Shown one piece after another: positions 46,876 to 58,075 of a stretch of DNA of 64,000 nt (positions are counted from its first letter, which is position 1; each line of letters begins with the position of its first letter). This DNA is from Mycobacterium sp. BK086 (GTDB lineage: Bacteria > Actinomycetota > Actinomycetes > Mycobacteriales > Mycobacteriaceae). The notes beneath the pieces are model-generated. The model saw only the letters and a program-made list of their open reading frames with translations. It ran no database searches and was not told where the DNA came from. The stretch covers positions 372,001-436,000 of the forward strand of contig SNWL01000009.1 in NCBI GenBank assembly GCA_004362315.1. Direction: 5' to 3'. The position numbers and the translations under genes were made by a program.

Positions 46876-47879
46876 CGGGCCTTGGCCTCCTCGATGCGAA
46901 CCGGAGTGCCGCGGCGCAGGGACTCGGTGGCCGCCTCGGCGATCCAGGCCACCTCGACCGCGTCGGCAACCGTCGCGCCCTTGATGGCGTTGCCCTTGGT
47001 GACCTCGACGAAGGCGGCCAGCTCGGTGCGGAAGGCCTCGGTGAACCGGTCCATGAAGAAGTGGTGTGCCGGCCCCTCGGGGAACGTGTTGCGCGGGTCG
47101 GTGTTTCGGACCGGGGCGCCCTGGTCCCAGCCGGCGACGACGGAGTCCTCGAAGCCGTGCACCTCGAGGCGGCAGTCGTAGCCGCGGGCGTTGTAGCGGG
47201 CGTTGGAGATGACGGCCAGCGCCCCACCGTCGAAGCGGACCACCACGGCGGCGGTGTCGACGTCACCGTATTCGGTGAACAACGGATCGCCCTGCACGGT
47301 GCCGGTGGCGTAGACCTCGACGGCCTGCTGCCCGGTGATCCAGCGGACGATGTCGAAATCGTGGACGGCGCAGTCGCGGAAGATGCCGCCCGAGCCGGCG
47401 ATGTAGTCCATCGGCGGGGGAGCGGGATCCATCGTGGTGCTCCGAACGGTGTGCAGCGCACCGAGCGAGCCGCTGTCGACGGCGGCCTTGGCAGCGGCGA
47501 ACGCGGCGTCGAAGCGACGCTGGTAACCCACCTGCACCGGTACCACCGATCGGGTGATGGCCTCGGCCACCCGGGCGCTTTCGGCGGCGGTGGCGGCGAT
47601 GGGCTTCTCACAGAACGTCGGCAGACCCTTGGCGACAGCGGCCAGGGTGAGCTCCGCGTGCGCCGGGGTGGCGGCTGCGACCACCACGCCGTCGACGCCC
47701 GAATTCAGTAGCTGCTCAACCGAACTCACGGGTGTGGCACCGAATTTCGCCGCGACCGCAGAGACGACATCGGGACGTTCGTCGGTGACGACGAGGCCGT
47801 CGACGCCGTCGAGGTTGCTCAGCGTTTCGGTGTGGAACGCACCGATGCGGCCGAGGCCGATGACACCGAGTGTGGTCAT
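46872..47879 (-). CDS. Inositol 2-dehydrogenase-like Gfo/Idh oxidoreductase
   Basis: 335 aa. VIGLGRIGAFHTETL is the NAD site, and CEKPIAAT carries the catalytic Glu-Lys-Pro. GGIFRDCAVHDFDIVRWITG is a strong inositol dehydrogenase-like motif with the active-site Asp-His. It is closer to IolG than the neighbouring Gfo protein and overlaps the dioxygenase and dehydratase genes by 4 nt each, so it is part of a tightly coupled operon. Confidence 0.9.
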   Translation of the reverse strand: MTTLGVIGLGRIGAFHTETLSNLDGVDGLVVTDERPDVVSAVAAKFGATPVSSVEQLLNSGVDGVVVAAATPAHAELTLAAVAKGLPTFCEKPIAATAAESARVAEAITRSVVPVQVGYQRRFDAAFAAAKAAVDSGSLGALHTVRSTTMDPAPPPMDYIAGSGGIFRDCAVHDFDIVRWITGQQAVEVYATGTVQGDPLFTEYGDVDTAAVVVRFDGGALAVISNARYNARGYDCRLEVHGFEDSVVAGWDQGAPVRNTDPRNTFPEGPAHHFFMDRFTEAFRTELAAFVEVTKGNAIKGATVADAVEVAWIAEAATESLRRGTPVRIEEAKAR

Positions 47880-49036
47880 GGGATTCTCCGTTCGTTCTGG
47901 TCGCGCAACGCGACATCGAGGGCTTCGGGGGTCAGATCGTCGGCCAGCGCGGCGAGCACCACGTCGACCTGGCTGGGTGGGGCCAGGCTGCCGATGGGCT
48001 GGTCTTGGTCGAGGTTGGTGGGGAAGGGATATCCCTCGGCGGTGGCCACCACCGCGTTGAGCACGTCCGCCGCCGGGCGGCCCGCAGCCGTCATGGCCCG
48101 CAGCGCCGGGTATACCGCCCGCACCATCGCGGTGCGGTCGAGGGCCTCCATCGCGCGGCCGAACGGCGACGAGATCTGCAGCAGGTTCGCCATCCGCCGG
48201 ACGTCGGCCGACGTATTGGCTCCCGCGCCGTGGTATAGCGCGGGATTGAAGAACACCGCGTCGCCCTTACGTAGCGGGATCTGTACTTGGTGGGTGGCGA
48301 AGTAGTCGACGAACTCCGGGCGGTTGAATGCCACGTACCCGCCCTCGAACAGCTGCGAGTACGGCAGCAGCATCGTCGGCCCGCTCGCCAGTGGCATGTC
48401 GGTGTGCGCGACGGCGCCCTGCAGGGTCAACGTCGGCGACAACCGGTGTACGTGGGCCGGGTAGTCGGTGAGCTGGCCGGGTGCGACGAAGCCGAGGTGG
48501 TAGTCACGGTGCGGAACCTGCGCCGCGCCACCGGGATTGACGACATTGACCTGAGAGGTGACCTGATACCGCGGACCCAGCCAGGCCTGGCAGACCAACG
48601 CCAGCAGGTCGTTGGCGTAGTAGTCGGCGTAGACCTCGGGGGAGTGCAGGGCGAGTTTCTGGGCGGCGTTCCACACCCGGTCGTTGGCGCCTGCCGCACC
48701 GAAGTGATCGCCCGCCGCCGCGCCGGCCTGTCGCTGGGCGGCGATCAGGTCAGCGAATGCCGCGCTCGCCGGATCGACGACCGCGGCGGGAAACGCGCCC
48801 GTGAACACCACGACGCCGGGACCGTCGGCCAGTGCGGAGATCAGCTCGGCCTGCAGCGTCCGCCGGTCGGTCAGGACCATCTCGGCGGCGGAGTAGACCA
48901 GGACGTTCTCGCGGACGTCGGCGGCGTGCGGGTACGCACTGAGATCGGTGTCCCGCTCGGTCAGCGTTCGCAGCTCGTCGAGCTGGAATACCGCCTCGCC
49001 CAACCACGGCTCTACCCGTGCCCTCACGTCGACCAT
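47876..49036 (-). CDS. Phytanoyl-CoA dioxygenase (PhyH)-family Fe(II)/2-oxoglutarate enzyme
   Basis: 386 aa. The iron triad is His176-x-Asp178 (VPHRDYH) and His269 (ALYHGAG), and Arg280 is in place for 2-oxoglutarate. Cupin-like beta core present. The family hydroxylates or demethylates small molecules; this operon's other members act on cyclitols, so an O-methyl inositol or hydroxyl position is a possible target. First gene of the four-gene overlapping operon, divergent from a LacI gene. The substrate is an inference. Confidence 0.87.
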   Translation of the reverse strand: MVDVRARVEPWLGEAVFQLDELRTLTERDTDLSAYPHAADVRENVLVYSAAEMVLTDRRTLQAELISALADGPGVVVFTGAFPAAVVDPASAAFADLIAAQRQAGAAAGDHFGAAGANDRVWNAAQKLALHSPEVYADYYANDLLALVCQAWLGPRYQVTSQVNVVNPGGAAQVPHRDYHLGFVAPGQLTDYPAHVHRLSPTLTLQGAVAHTDMPLASGPTMLLPYSQLFEGGYVAFNRPEFVDYFATHQVQIPLRKGDAVFFNPALYHGAGANTSADVRRMANLLQISSPFGRAMEALDRTAMVRAVYPALRAMTAAGRPAADVLNAVVATAEGYPFPTNLDQDQPIGSLAPPSQVDVVLAALADDLTPEALDVALRDQNERRIP

Positions 49037-49118
49037 GCGGAAAGTCTTGCTGTGATCCAGCCCGCAATCAACACCAGAAAACCATCAAAAAGCCATCACC
49101 GGGGATAGGGTGCCTCGC

Positions 49119-50123
49119 ATGGCGCACCGATTCAAGGTCCGCGAGATCGCCCAGCAGTCCGGGCTGTCCGAGGCCACCGTCGACCGGGTGCTCAACGACC
49201 GCCCCGGCGTGCGGGAAGCCACCCGGGCCGAGGTGACGCAGGCGATCGAGGATCTGGAGAAGCAGCGAGCCCAGTTGCGGCTCAACGGGCGTCGCTACCT
49301 GTTCGACGTCGTGATGCAGACACCGCAGCGGTTCTCCGACGCCTTCCGCGCTGCGGTCGAAGCCGAGCTGCCGACGTTCGCCCCGGCCATGCTGCGGGCG
49401 CGCTTTCACCTGTGGGAGTCAGGGTCGACCGAGCAGATGGTGGAAACGCTCGCCCGGATCAAGGGCAGCCACGGCGTGGTGCTCAAAGCGCAGGACGAGC
49501 CCGAGGTGGCCGAGGCCGTCGACCGGCTGGTGGCCGGCGGCGTTCCGGTGGTGACCTACACGACCGACATCCCGGCCAGCTCGCGCTGCGGTTACGTCGG
49601 CATCGACAACCACGGCGCCGGCGTCACGGCGGCCTACCTGATGGACCAGTGGCTGGGTGAAGCCCCCGCCGACGTGCTGATCACGTTGAGCCGCACGGTG
49701 TTTCGTGGTGAGGCGGAACGGGAGGTCGGCTTCCGCAGCGGACTGCGCAGATCCGGGCGCGGCATCGTCGAGGTCAGCGACAGCGACGGCATCGACGCCA
49801 CCAACCAGCGCCTGGTGCTCGACGCACTCGAACGGCACCCCGAGGTGGAGGCCGTCTACTCCGTCGGTGGCGGCAACACGGCGACGGTGGCGGCCTTCGA
49901 CCGGATCGGACGGCGGTGCCGGGTGTTTGTCGCCCACGATCTAGACGCCGACAACCGCCGCCTGCTGCGGGAGGGCCGGATCTCGGCGGTGTTGCACAAC
50001 GATCTGCGCGCCGATGCCCGGTTCGCGATGCGGCTGCTCCTGCAGCAGCACGGGGCGCTGCCCAGCGAGCCCGCGCGACCCGTCCCGATCCAGGTGATCA
50101 CCCCCTACAACCTGCCCGCCTGA
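49119..50123 (+). CDS. LacI-family transcriptional regulator of the second cluster
   Basis: 334 aa from ATG 49119; GTG 49110 is an in-frame alternative. HTH: FKVREIAQQSGLSEATVDRVL. The ligand-binding part has LVAGGVPVVTYTTDIPASSR, GYVGIDNHGAGVTAA and a C-terminal RPVPIQVITPYNLP, like sugar-binding regulators of the ribose/rhizopine type. Divergent from the dioxygenase operon (82-bp gap) and 89 bp ahead of the kinase, both of which it probably controls. Confidence 0.9.
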   Translation: MAHRFKVREIAQQSGLSEATVDRVLNDRPGVREATRAEVTQAIEDLEKQRAQLRLNGRRYLFDVVMQTPQRFSDAFRAAVEAELPTFAPAMLRARFHLWESGSTEQMVETLARIKGSHGVVLKAQDEPEVAEAVDRLVAGGVPVVTYTTDIPASSRCGYVGIDNHGAGVTAAYLMDQWLGEAPADVLITLSRTVFRGEAEREVGFRSGLRRSGRGIVEVSDSDGIDATNQRLVLDALERHPEVEAVYSVGGGNTATVAAFDRIGRRCRVFVAHDLDADNRRLLREGRISAVLHNDLRADARFAMRLLLQQHGALPSEPARPVPIQVITPYNLPA

Positions 50124-50212
50124 CCGCGCGAATCAGTGATTCGCCGAATTCCCGACTAGCATCTCGCGCCGACGGCGACGATGAATGCGCCAATCTATTG
50201 AGGAGACAATCC

Positions 50213-51058
50213 GTGCCAGAACAGCGCGCCGAGCTGGTGGACGGCGTGACCGTGCTGGGCAATCTGGCCATCGACGTGATCAACGGGGGCCCGAAGACCC
50301 CCGGCGGGTGCGCGTCGTTCTCCGGTGTGGCCATGGAAGCCACCGGCGTCCCGGGCGGCATCGTCGCGCTGGCAGCCGACGAAGACCACTCCCTGTTCGA
50401 CCCGCTGCTGGACCGGTTCGGTTCGATGATCCGGATTCTCGCGGCAGACCGCACCAGCGCGTTCCGGTTGGACTATGAGGACGTCGATCATCGCCGGATG
50501 TCGGTGGAAGCCATCGGCCCGGTGTGGGGTGCCGCAGAGGTCGAGGCCGCCGCGCCCGACACCACCTGGGTCCACCTCGCGCCGCTGCTGCGTACCGACT
50601 TTCCCGCCCAGACGCTGGCGCTGCTGGCGCAACGCGGTCACCGCATCGCGTACGACGGCCAGGGCCTGGTGCGCGCCGACCAGCTGGGACCGCTGGTCGA
50701 GGATCGGCATTACCCCACCGAACTGCTGGCGCACCTGTCCATCTTGAAGCTGGCCGAGGACGAGGCTGTCATCGTCGCCGACGGGCCCTTCGACCAAGCC
50801 ACCGCGGCCCGCCTCGGAGTGCCCGAGATCCTGGTGACCTACGGATCCGAAGGCTGTGACATCTATACGGGGGACAGCTGCGTGCGGGTGCCGGCCGCAT
50901 GGCGGGTGGAGGGTGTGCAGGCCACCGGAGCCGGCGACATGTTCACCACCTGTTATGTGGCAAATCGCGCGGCAGGCGCCGATCCGCGCGCCGCAGCCAA
51001 AGAGGCCAGTGAACTCGTTGCCGGTGAACTGGAGAAACGCCTGCAGGCACGCCGGTAA
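50213..51058 (+). CDS. PfkB-family carbohydrate kinase
   Basis: 281 aa from GTG 50213, 9 bp after GAGGAG. The catalytic motif ATGAGDMF is near the C-terminus, and an N-terminal VTVLGNLAIDVINGGPK with GGCASFSGVAMEATG replaces the usual sugar-binding loop. No lid-domain motif is obvious. Phosphorylates a sugar or keto-acid; could serve the second inositol-type pathway. Close to fructoselysine/ketohexokinase-like members of unclear substrate. Confidence 0.85.
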   Translation: MPEQRAELVDGVTVLGNLAIDVINGGPKTPGGCASFSGVAMEATGVPGGIVALAADEDHSLFDPLLDRFGSMIRILAADRTSAFRLDYEDVDHRRMSVEAIGPVWGAAEVEAAAPDTTWVHLAPLLRTDFPAQTLALLAQRGHRIAYDGQGLVRADQLGPLVEDRHYPTELLAHLSILKLAEDEAVIVADGPFDQATAARLGVPEILVTYGSEGCDIYTGDSCVRVPAAWRVEGVQATGAGDMFTTCYVANRAAGADPRAAAKEASELVAGELEKRLQARR

Positions 51059-51063
51059 CTGAG

Positions 51064-51085
51064 AGCTACCGGCGAGTAGCTTTTC
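51064..51085 (+). terminator. Intrinsic terminator after the PfkB gene
   Basis: AGCTAC / GTAGCT with the 6-nt loop CGGCGA is followed at once by TTTCTC, so both stem and T-rich tail are present. It starts 5 bp after the kinase stop. Confidence 0.7.
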
Positions 51086-51090
51086 TCTTA

Positions 51091-51105
51091 GAGAATGCCA
51101 TTCTC
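51091..51105. promoter_or_regulatory. Inverted repeat before korA
   Basis: GAGAAT-GCC-ATTCTC is a perfect 6-bp repeat about 240 bp before the korA start. It has no recognised regulator; it could also be a second stem-loop of the terminator region. The rest of 51106-51343 shows no gene. Confidence 0.4.
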
Positions 51106-51343
51106 GGAAGGTGACGAACGACACACTTTTGTCTCATCTGGCTGTCGCGGATGTCCGTGAGCTGTGTCTTCGGCGCAGGCCTGGCGGCGTGTCAACGTCG
51201 TGCCGTGGTCTGGCTTGCCTAAGAAAGTGCAATAATCGGTACTGCGAGTGACAGCAACTCCTGGGCTGTCGATTCCGTCGGCGCGTCCACCCTGACAGCG
51301 ACGCGGTATCCACACCCGGCGGGACAGGACGAAAGGCGGGGAC

Positions 51344-53287
51344 GTGGGTCCCAACGGCAACGGTGCTTCGGGCAACCGGCAGAAGCTGGAAAAGGTCGTC
51401 ATCCGGTTCGCGGGTGACTCCGGCGATGGTATGCAGCTGACCGGCGACCGGTTCACCTCAGAGGCCGCGCTCTTCGGCAATGACCTTGCGACTCAACCGA
51501 ATTACCCCGCGGAGATCCGCGCACCACAGGGCACGCTGCCCGGTGTCTCGTCGTTCCAGATCCAGATCGCCGACTACGACATCCTGACCGCGGGTGACCG
51601 TCCCGACGTGCTGGTCGCCATGAACCCCGCGGCGCTCAAGGCCAACATCCGCGACCTGCCGCGCGGCGGTCTGGTGATCGCCAACTCCGACGAATTCACC
51701 AAGCGCAACCTCGCGAAGGTTGGCTACGAGAACAACCCGCTCGACAGCGGCGAGCTGTCCGACTACGTCGTGCAGGCCGTCGCGATGACCACGCTGACCC
51801 TCGGCGCCGTCGAGGAGATCGGCGCGACCAAGAAGGACGGCCAGCGCGCCAAGAACATGTTCGCGCTCGGACTGCTGTCGTGGATGTACGGCCGGCCGAT
51901 CGAGACCAGCGAGACCTTCATCCGGGAGAAGTTCGCCCGCAAGCCCGATGTCGCCGAGGCGAACGTGCTGGCGCTCAAGGCCGGCTGGAACTACGGCGAG
52001 ACCACCGAGGCCTTCGGCACCACCTTCGAGATCTCCCCGGCCAAGCTGGCTCCCGGTGAGTACCGGCAGATCTCGGGCAACACCGCCCTGGCCTACGGCG
52101 TGATCGCCGCCGGTCAGCTCGCGGACATCCAGGTGGTGCTCGGCACCTACCCGATCACGCCCGCGTCGGACATCCTGCACGAGCTGTCCAAGCACAAGAA
52201 CTTCAACATCCTCACCTTCCAGGCCGAGGACGAGATCGCCGGCGTCGGCGCCGCGATCGGTGCCTCCTACGGTGGCGCCCTCGGCGTGACCAGCACGTCG
52301 GGCCCCGGTATCTCGCTGAAGTCGGAAGCCATCGGCCTGGCCATGATGGCCGAGCTGCCGCTGCTGGTGATCGACGTACAGCGCGGTGGCCCGTCCACCG
52401 GCCTGCCGACCAAGACCGAGCAGTCCGACCTGCTGCAGGTGATGTTCGGCCGCAACGGCGAGTCGCCGGTGGTTGTGCTGGCTGCCAGCACTCCCTCGGA
52501 CTGCTTCGAGGTGGCCATCGAGGCCGCGCGGATCGCACTGACCTACCGGACGCCGGTGATCCTGCTGTCCGACGGTGCGATCGCCAACGGCTCGGAGCCG
52601 TGGCGGATCCCGGACATCAACGACTTCGAGGCGATCGAGCCCAACTTCGCCAAGGCCGGCGAGGATTTCCAGCCCTACGCGCGTGACCCCGAGACGCTGG
52701 CCCGCCAGTTCGCGATTCCGGGCACACCGGGTCTGGAACACCGCATCGGCGGGCTCGAGTCGGCCAACGGGTCGGGCAACATCTCCTACGAGCCGGCCAA
52801 CCACGACCTCATGGTCCGGTTGCGCCAGGCCAAGATCGCCGGGGTCAAGGTGCCCGATATCGAGGTCGACGACCCGACCGGTGATGCCGAGCTGCTGATC
52901 CTGGGATGGGGAAGCTCCTTCGGGCCGATCGGCGAGGCTTGCCGGCGCGCACGCCGCCGCGGCATCAAGGTGGCGCGGGCTCACCTGCGCCACCTCAACC
53001 CGATGCCGGCCAACCTCGGCGAGGTGCTGGCCAAGTACCCGAACGTGGTGGTCCCGGAGATGAACCTCGGTCAGCTGGCGCTGCTGCTGCGCGGAAGGTA
53101 CCTGGCTGACGTCCATTCGGTGACCAAGGTGGAAGGCATGGCGTTCCTGGCCGACGAGCTCGAAGGCATCATCGATGCCGCCCTCGACGGGACGCTGGCT
53201 GAAAAGGAAAGCGACAAAGCGAAATTCGCCCGGCTCGCGGCAGCTACCGTGAGTACCGGCACAGTTGGCGCAGGAGTGAACGGATGA
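51344..53287 (+). CDS. korA: 2-Oxoglutarate:ferredoxin oxidoreductase, alpha subunit
   Basis: 647 aa, the fused gamma-alpha form: an N-terminal gamma domain (VVIRFAGDSGDGMQLTGDRF), then the alpha domain with LGTYPITPASDILHELS and GASYGGALGVTSTSGPG. GTG 51344 follows GAAAGGCGGGGA. KorAB makes succinyl-CoA and reduced ferredoxin from 2-oxoglutarate and gives mycobacteria a CoA-dependent TCA route that works without classical 2-oxoglutarate dehydrogenase. korB begins inside the stop (ATGA). Confidence 0.96.
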   Translation: MGPNGNGASGNRQKLEKVVIRFAGDSGDGMQLTGDRFTSEAALFGNDLATQPNYPAEIRAPQGTLPGVSSFQIQIADYDILTAGDRPDVLVAMNPAALKANIRDLPRGGLVIANSDEFTKRNLAKVGYENNPLDSGELSDYVVQAVAMTTLTLGAVEEIGATKKDGQRAKNMFALGLLSWMYGRPIETSETFIREKFARKPDVAEANVLALKAGWNYGETTEAFGTTFEISPAKLAPGEYRQISGNTALAYGVIAAGQLADIQVVLGTYPITPASDILHELSKHKNFNILTFQAEDEIAGVGAAIGASYGGALGVTSTSGPGISLKSEAIGLAMMAELPLLVIDVQRGGPSTGLPTKTEQSDLLQVMFGRNGESPVVVLAASTPSDCFEVAIEAARIALTYRTPVILLSDGAIANGSEPWRIPDINDFEAIEPNFAKAGEDFQPYARDPETLARQFAIPGTPGLEHRIGGLESANGSGNISYEPANHDLMVRLRQAKIAGVKVPDIEVDDPTGDAELLILGWGSSFGPIGEACRRARRRGIKVARAHLRHLNPMPANLGEVLAKYPNVVVPEMNLGQLALLLRGRYLADVHSVTKVEGMAFLADELEGIIDAALDGTLAEKESDKAKFARLAAATVSTGTVGAGVNG

Positions 53288-54360
53288 CTGACCTGATCGG
53301 CTCGGATCTGCTGGCACCTGGTGTGTCCAAGACGGCATGGGTGCCCACCACCGATGAGCCGCAGAAAGCCAAGGACTTCACCAGCGACCAGGAGGTGCGC
53401 TGGTGCCCGGGTTGCGGTGACTACGTCATCCTCAACACGATCCGCAACTTCCTGCCGGATCTGGGCCTGCGCCGCGAGAACATCGCGTTCGTCAGCGGTA
53501 TCGGCTGCTCCAGTCGCTTCCCGTACTACCTGGAGACCTACGGCTTCCACTCGATCCACGGTCGTGCCCCGACCATCGCCACCGGCCTGGCACTGGCTCG
53601 CCCGGACCTCTCGGTCTGGGTGGTCACCGGCGACGGCGACGCCCTGTCGATCGGTGGCAACCACCTGATCCACGCGCTGCGCCGCAACGTCAACATCACG
53701 ATCCTGCTGTTCAACAACCGGATCTACGGTCTGACCAAGGGCCAGTACTCGCCGACGTCCGAGGTCGGCAAGGTCACCAAGTCGACCCCGATGGGCTCGC
53801 TGGACTACCCGTTCAACCCCGTGTCACTGGCGCTGGGTGCCGAGGCCACGTTCGTCGGCCGGGCGCTGGACTCCGACCGCAAGGGTCTGTCCGAGGTCCT
53901 CAAGGCGGCTGCCGAGCACCGCGGTGCCGCTCTGGTCGAGATCATGCAGGACTGCCCGATCTTCAACGACGGCTCCTTCGACCTGCTGCGCAAGGAAGGC
54001 GCCGAGGAGCGGATCATCAACGTCCGCCAGGGTGAGCCGGTCACGTTCGGCGCCAACGGTGAGTACTGCGTCGTCAAGACCGGCTTCGGGCTGGACGTCG
54101 CCAAGACCGCCGACGTCGCGGCCAGCGACATCGTGGTGCACGACGCCACGATCGACGACTCCGCCTACGCCTTCGCGCTTTCGCGGTTGAGCGAGCAGAA
54201 CCTCGAGCACACCGTGATGGGTGTCTTCCGCCAGGTCAGCCGGCCGACGTACGACGACGCCGCGCGCGACCAGGTCCGGATGGCCCGCGAGGCCACGCCG
54301 CACGACCGGCACGCGCTGCAGTCGCTGCTGCGCGGCCGCGACACCTGGACCGTGGACTAG
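53284..54360 (+). CDS. korB: 2-Oxoglutarate:ferredoxin oxidoreductase, beta subunit
   Basis: 358 aa. Cys41 and Cys44 ([12 protein letters not shown]) belong to the cluster/TPP region, and [20 protein letters not shown] is the thiamine-diphosphate Mg site. [16 protein letters not shown] is also diagnostic. It overlaps korA by 4 nt and forms the catalytic partner. mobA follows after 17 bp, as in M. tuberculosis. Confidence 0.96.
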   Translation: MTDLIGSDLLAPGVSKTAWVPTTDEPQKAKDFTSDQEVRWCPGCGDYVILNTIRNFLPDLGLRRENIAFVSGIGCSSRFPYYLETYGFHSIHGRAPTIATGLALARPDLSVWVVTGDGDALSIGGNHLIHALRRNVNITILLFNNRIYGLTKGQYSPTSEVGKVTKSTPMGSLDYPFNPVSLALGAEATFVGRALDSDRKGLSEVLKAAAEHRGAALVEIMQDCPIFNDGSFDLLRKEGAEERIINVRQGEPVTFGANGEYCVVKTGFGLDVAKTADVAASDIVVHDATIDDSAYAFALSRLSEQNLEHTVMGVFRQVSRPTYDDAARDQVRMAREATPHDRHALQSLLRGRDTWTVD

Positions 54361-54377
54361 AGGATCTAGACGCACCG

Positions 54378-54956
54378 ATGGTTACGCCCGCCCCGCTGGC
54401 CGCAGTAGTACTGGCTGGTGGGGCGTCGCGGCGTATGGGCCGGGACAAGGCCACACTCGAGCATCCGAACAGCGGCACCACGATGGTGGAGTTCACCGTC
54501 GGAGTCCTGCGTTCTCGGTGCGCGCCGGTGTTCGTGATCGCCGCTCCCGGCCAGGCACTTCCGTCGCTGGACGCCCAGGTGTTGCGAGACGAGGTCCGCG
54601 GAGTGGGCCCGTTGCTGGCCACCGGCCGCGGACTTCGGGCCGCCGCGGCAGCCGGTCTCGAGCGCGCGTTCGTCAGCGCGGTCGACATGCCCTTCCTGAC
54701 CACCGACGTCATCGACGAACTGGCTGAGCATCGGGGCGTCGACATCGTGTTGCCCTGGGACGGCCGGGATCACTACCTGGCCGGCGTCTATCGCACCGAC
54801 CTCGCCGATCACATCGACGCCCTGGTCGCTGCCGGGGAGCGCAGCATGCGGGCGCTGGCCGAAACCGTCGTCACCCAGCGGATCGTCATCCCGGCAGGCC
54901 CGGCGCTGGCTAACGTCAATTCCCCGGCTGATCTGCAGCAGCAAATAGCGCTTTAG
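54378..54956 (+). CDS. mobA: Molybdenum cofactor guanylyltransferase
   Basis: 192 aa. The nucleotide-binding [14 protein letters not shown] at residues 12-25 is the MobA signature; [12 protein letters not shown] holds the metal Asp. It attaches GMP to molybdopterin to make the MGD cofactor used by enzymes such as the FdhF-like protein here. Preserved neighbour of korAB in mycobacteria. The 3' end is followed by a stem-loop. Confidence 0.92.
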   Translation: MVTPAPLAAVVLAGGASRRMGRDKATLEHPNSGTTMVEFTVGVLRSRCAPVFVIAAPGQALPSLDAQVLRDEVRGVGPLLATGRGLRAAAAAGLERAFVSAVDMPFLTTDVIDELAEHRGVDIVLPWDGRDHYLAGVYRTDLADHIDALVAAGERSMRALAETVVTQRIVIPAGPALANVNSPADLQQQIAL

Positions 54957-54963
54957 AGCGGCA

Positions 54964-54984
54964 ATTGCGCACAATTTGCGCAAT
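54964..54984. terminator. Stem-loop after mobA
   Basis: ATTGCGCA-CAATT-TGCGCAAT, a perfect 8-bp inverted repeat 7 bp after the mobA stop. No T-run follows, so it is a possible terminator or operator. Confidence 0.5.
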
Positions 54985-55490
54985 GAGTTCAAATTAGCAT
55001 TTATCAATTCGACATATTGTGTTCATCGCCGGTTTTTCAGGCGCTAGATCCGCTGAGCCAGAACGTATCTCGGCTGCCCGCCGTCTGGGAAGGCGTCAAT
55101 ATCTGGCCTTTTCGTGGCGGACTCGCACCGCCCCGATTTGTCGGTGGCCACGCCGGCGGAACACAGGGGAGTGCCCGCTGGTAGGGCGGTTTGGCGTTTT
55201 CGGACTATCTCGAACATGCCTGCCGCGCAAGGCATTCTGAGCTCCGACGGCAGTATCCGACCATCGCGCCGTCACGGCAGGTGCATTGATGAACGCGCCG
55301 CGCCGAGGTGAAAGTCATTTGCTGACAAGGTGTTTGGGCGTTTCTAACGGCGCTGAAGGGTAAGGCTTCGCAGCTAACGATTCGGGCCCCTCCGCACCGT
55401 CAGTGCCGAAATCGCCTGTCTCAGCGGCACGCACACGCTCGATTGAGCTCTTTGCGTAACGGGATCCTGTGTCGCAGCCCACAAATAGTG

Positions 55491-55506
55491 CGTGATTTAG
55501 ATCACA
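55491..55506. promoter_or_regulatory. Crp (Rv3676)-type binding site
   Basis: CGTGATTTAGATCACA fits the TGTGA-N6-TCACA form at nine of ten key positions. It lies 4 bp before a TTGACG -35-like hexamer. Mycobacterial Crp is known to control rpfA. Confidence 0.65.
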
Positions 55507-55704
55507 AAATTGACGGGCGTGTCAATGTAAAGCCTGGTCGCGACACGCCGGGGTGACCTGCACAGACAACTCATAGGTCCGCGTCGTGATCGTCCTGTTA
55601 TCGAACCGAGATAAGCGTGTCGTTGATGTGACTTCCTCTAATCCGCTTTGTACGGTCCTACCCGGTCCCTATGGGAGCAAACATCTCCACCGATAACTCC
55701 ATAA

Positions 55705-56232
<528 letters not shown>

Positions 56233-56243
56233 GCTAGCTCTCT

Positions 56244-56285
56244 ATAAGGGTGGCGCCGGATCTGCGGATCCGGCGCCACCCTTAT
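56244..56285 (+). terminator. Strong terminator between the rpf genes
   Basis: A perfect 19-bp stem (ATAAGGGTGGCGCCGGATC and its complement) with a 4-nt loop TGCG starts 11 bp after the first rpf stop and is followed by TTC. Confidence 0.88.
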
Positions 56286-56341
56286 TTCTTGCGCCACTCT
56301 CTTATCAAAATTCTCAGGTAAATCAAGCGACACGCCTGTAA

Positions 56342-58053
<1,712 letters not shown>

Positions 58054-58075
58054 CTCCTGAACGTAACGTGTGCTC

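Noticed and set aside
51458..53338. 626-codon open frame antisense to korA
   Set aside because: Same GC-bias effect; low-complexity Gly/Arg/Asp-rich translation and korA is unmistakable.
55044..55311. Short frames of 63-65 codons before rpf
   Set aside because: No ribosome site, no conserved composition, and they overlap on opposite strands.
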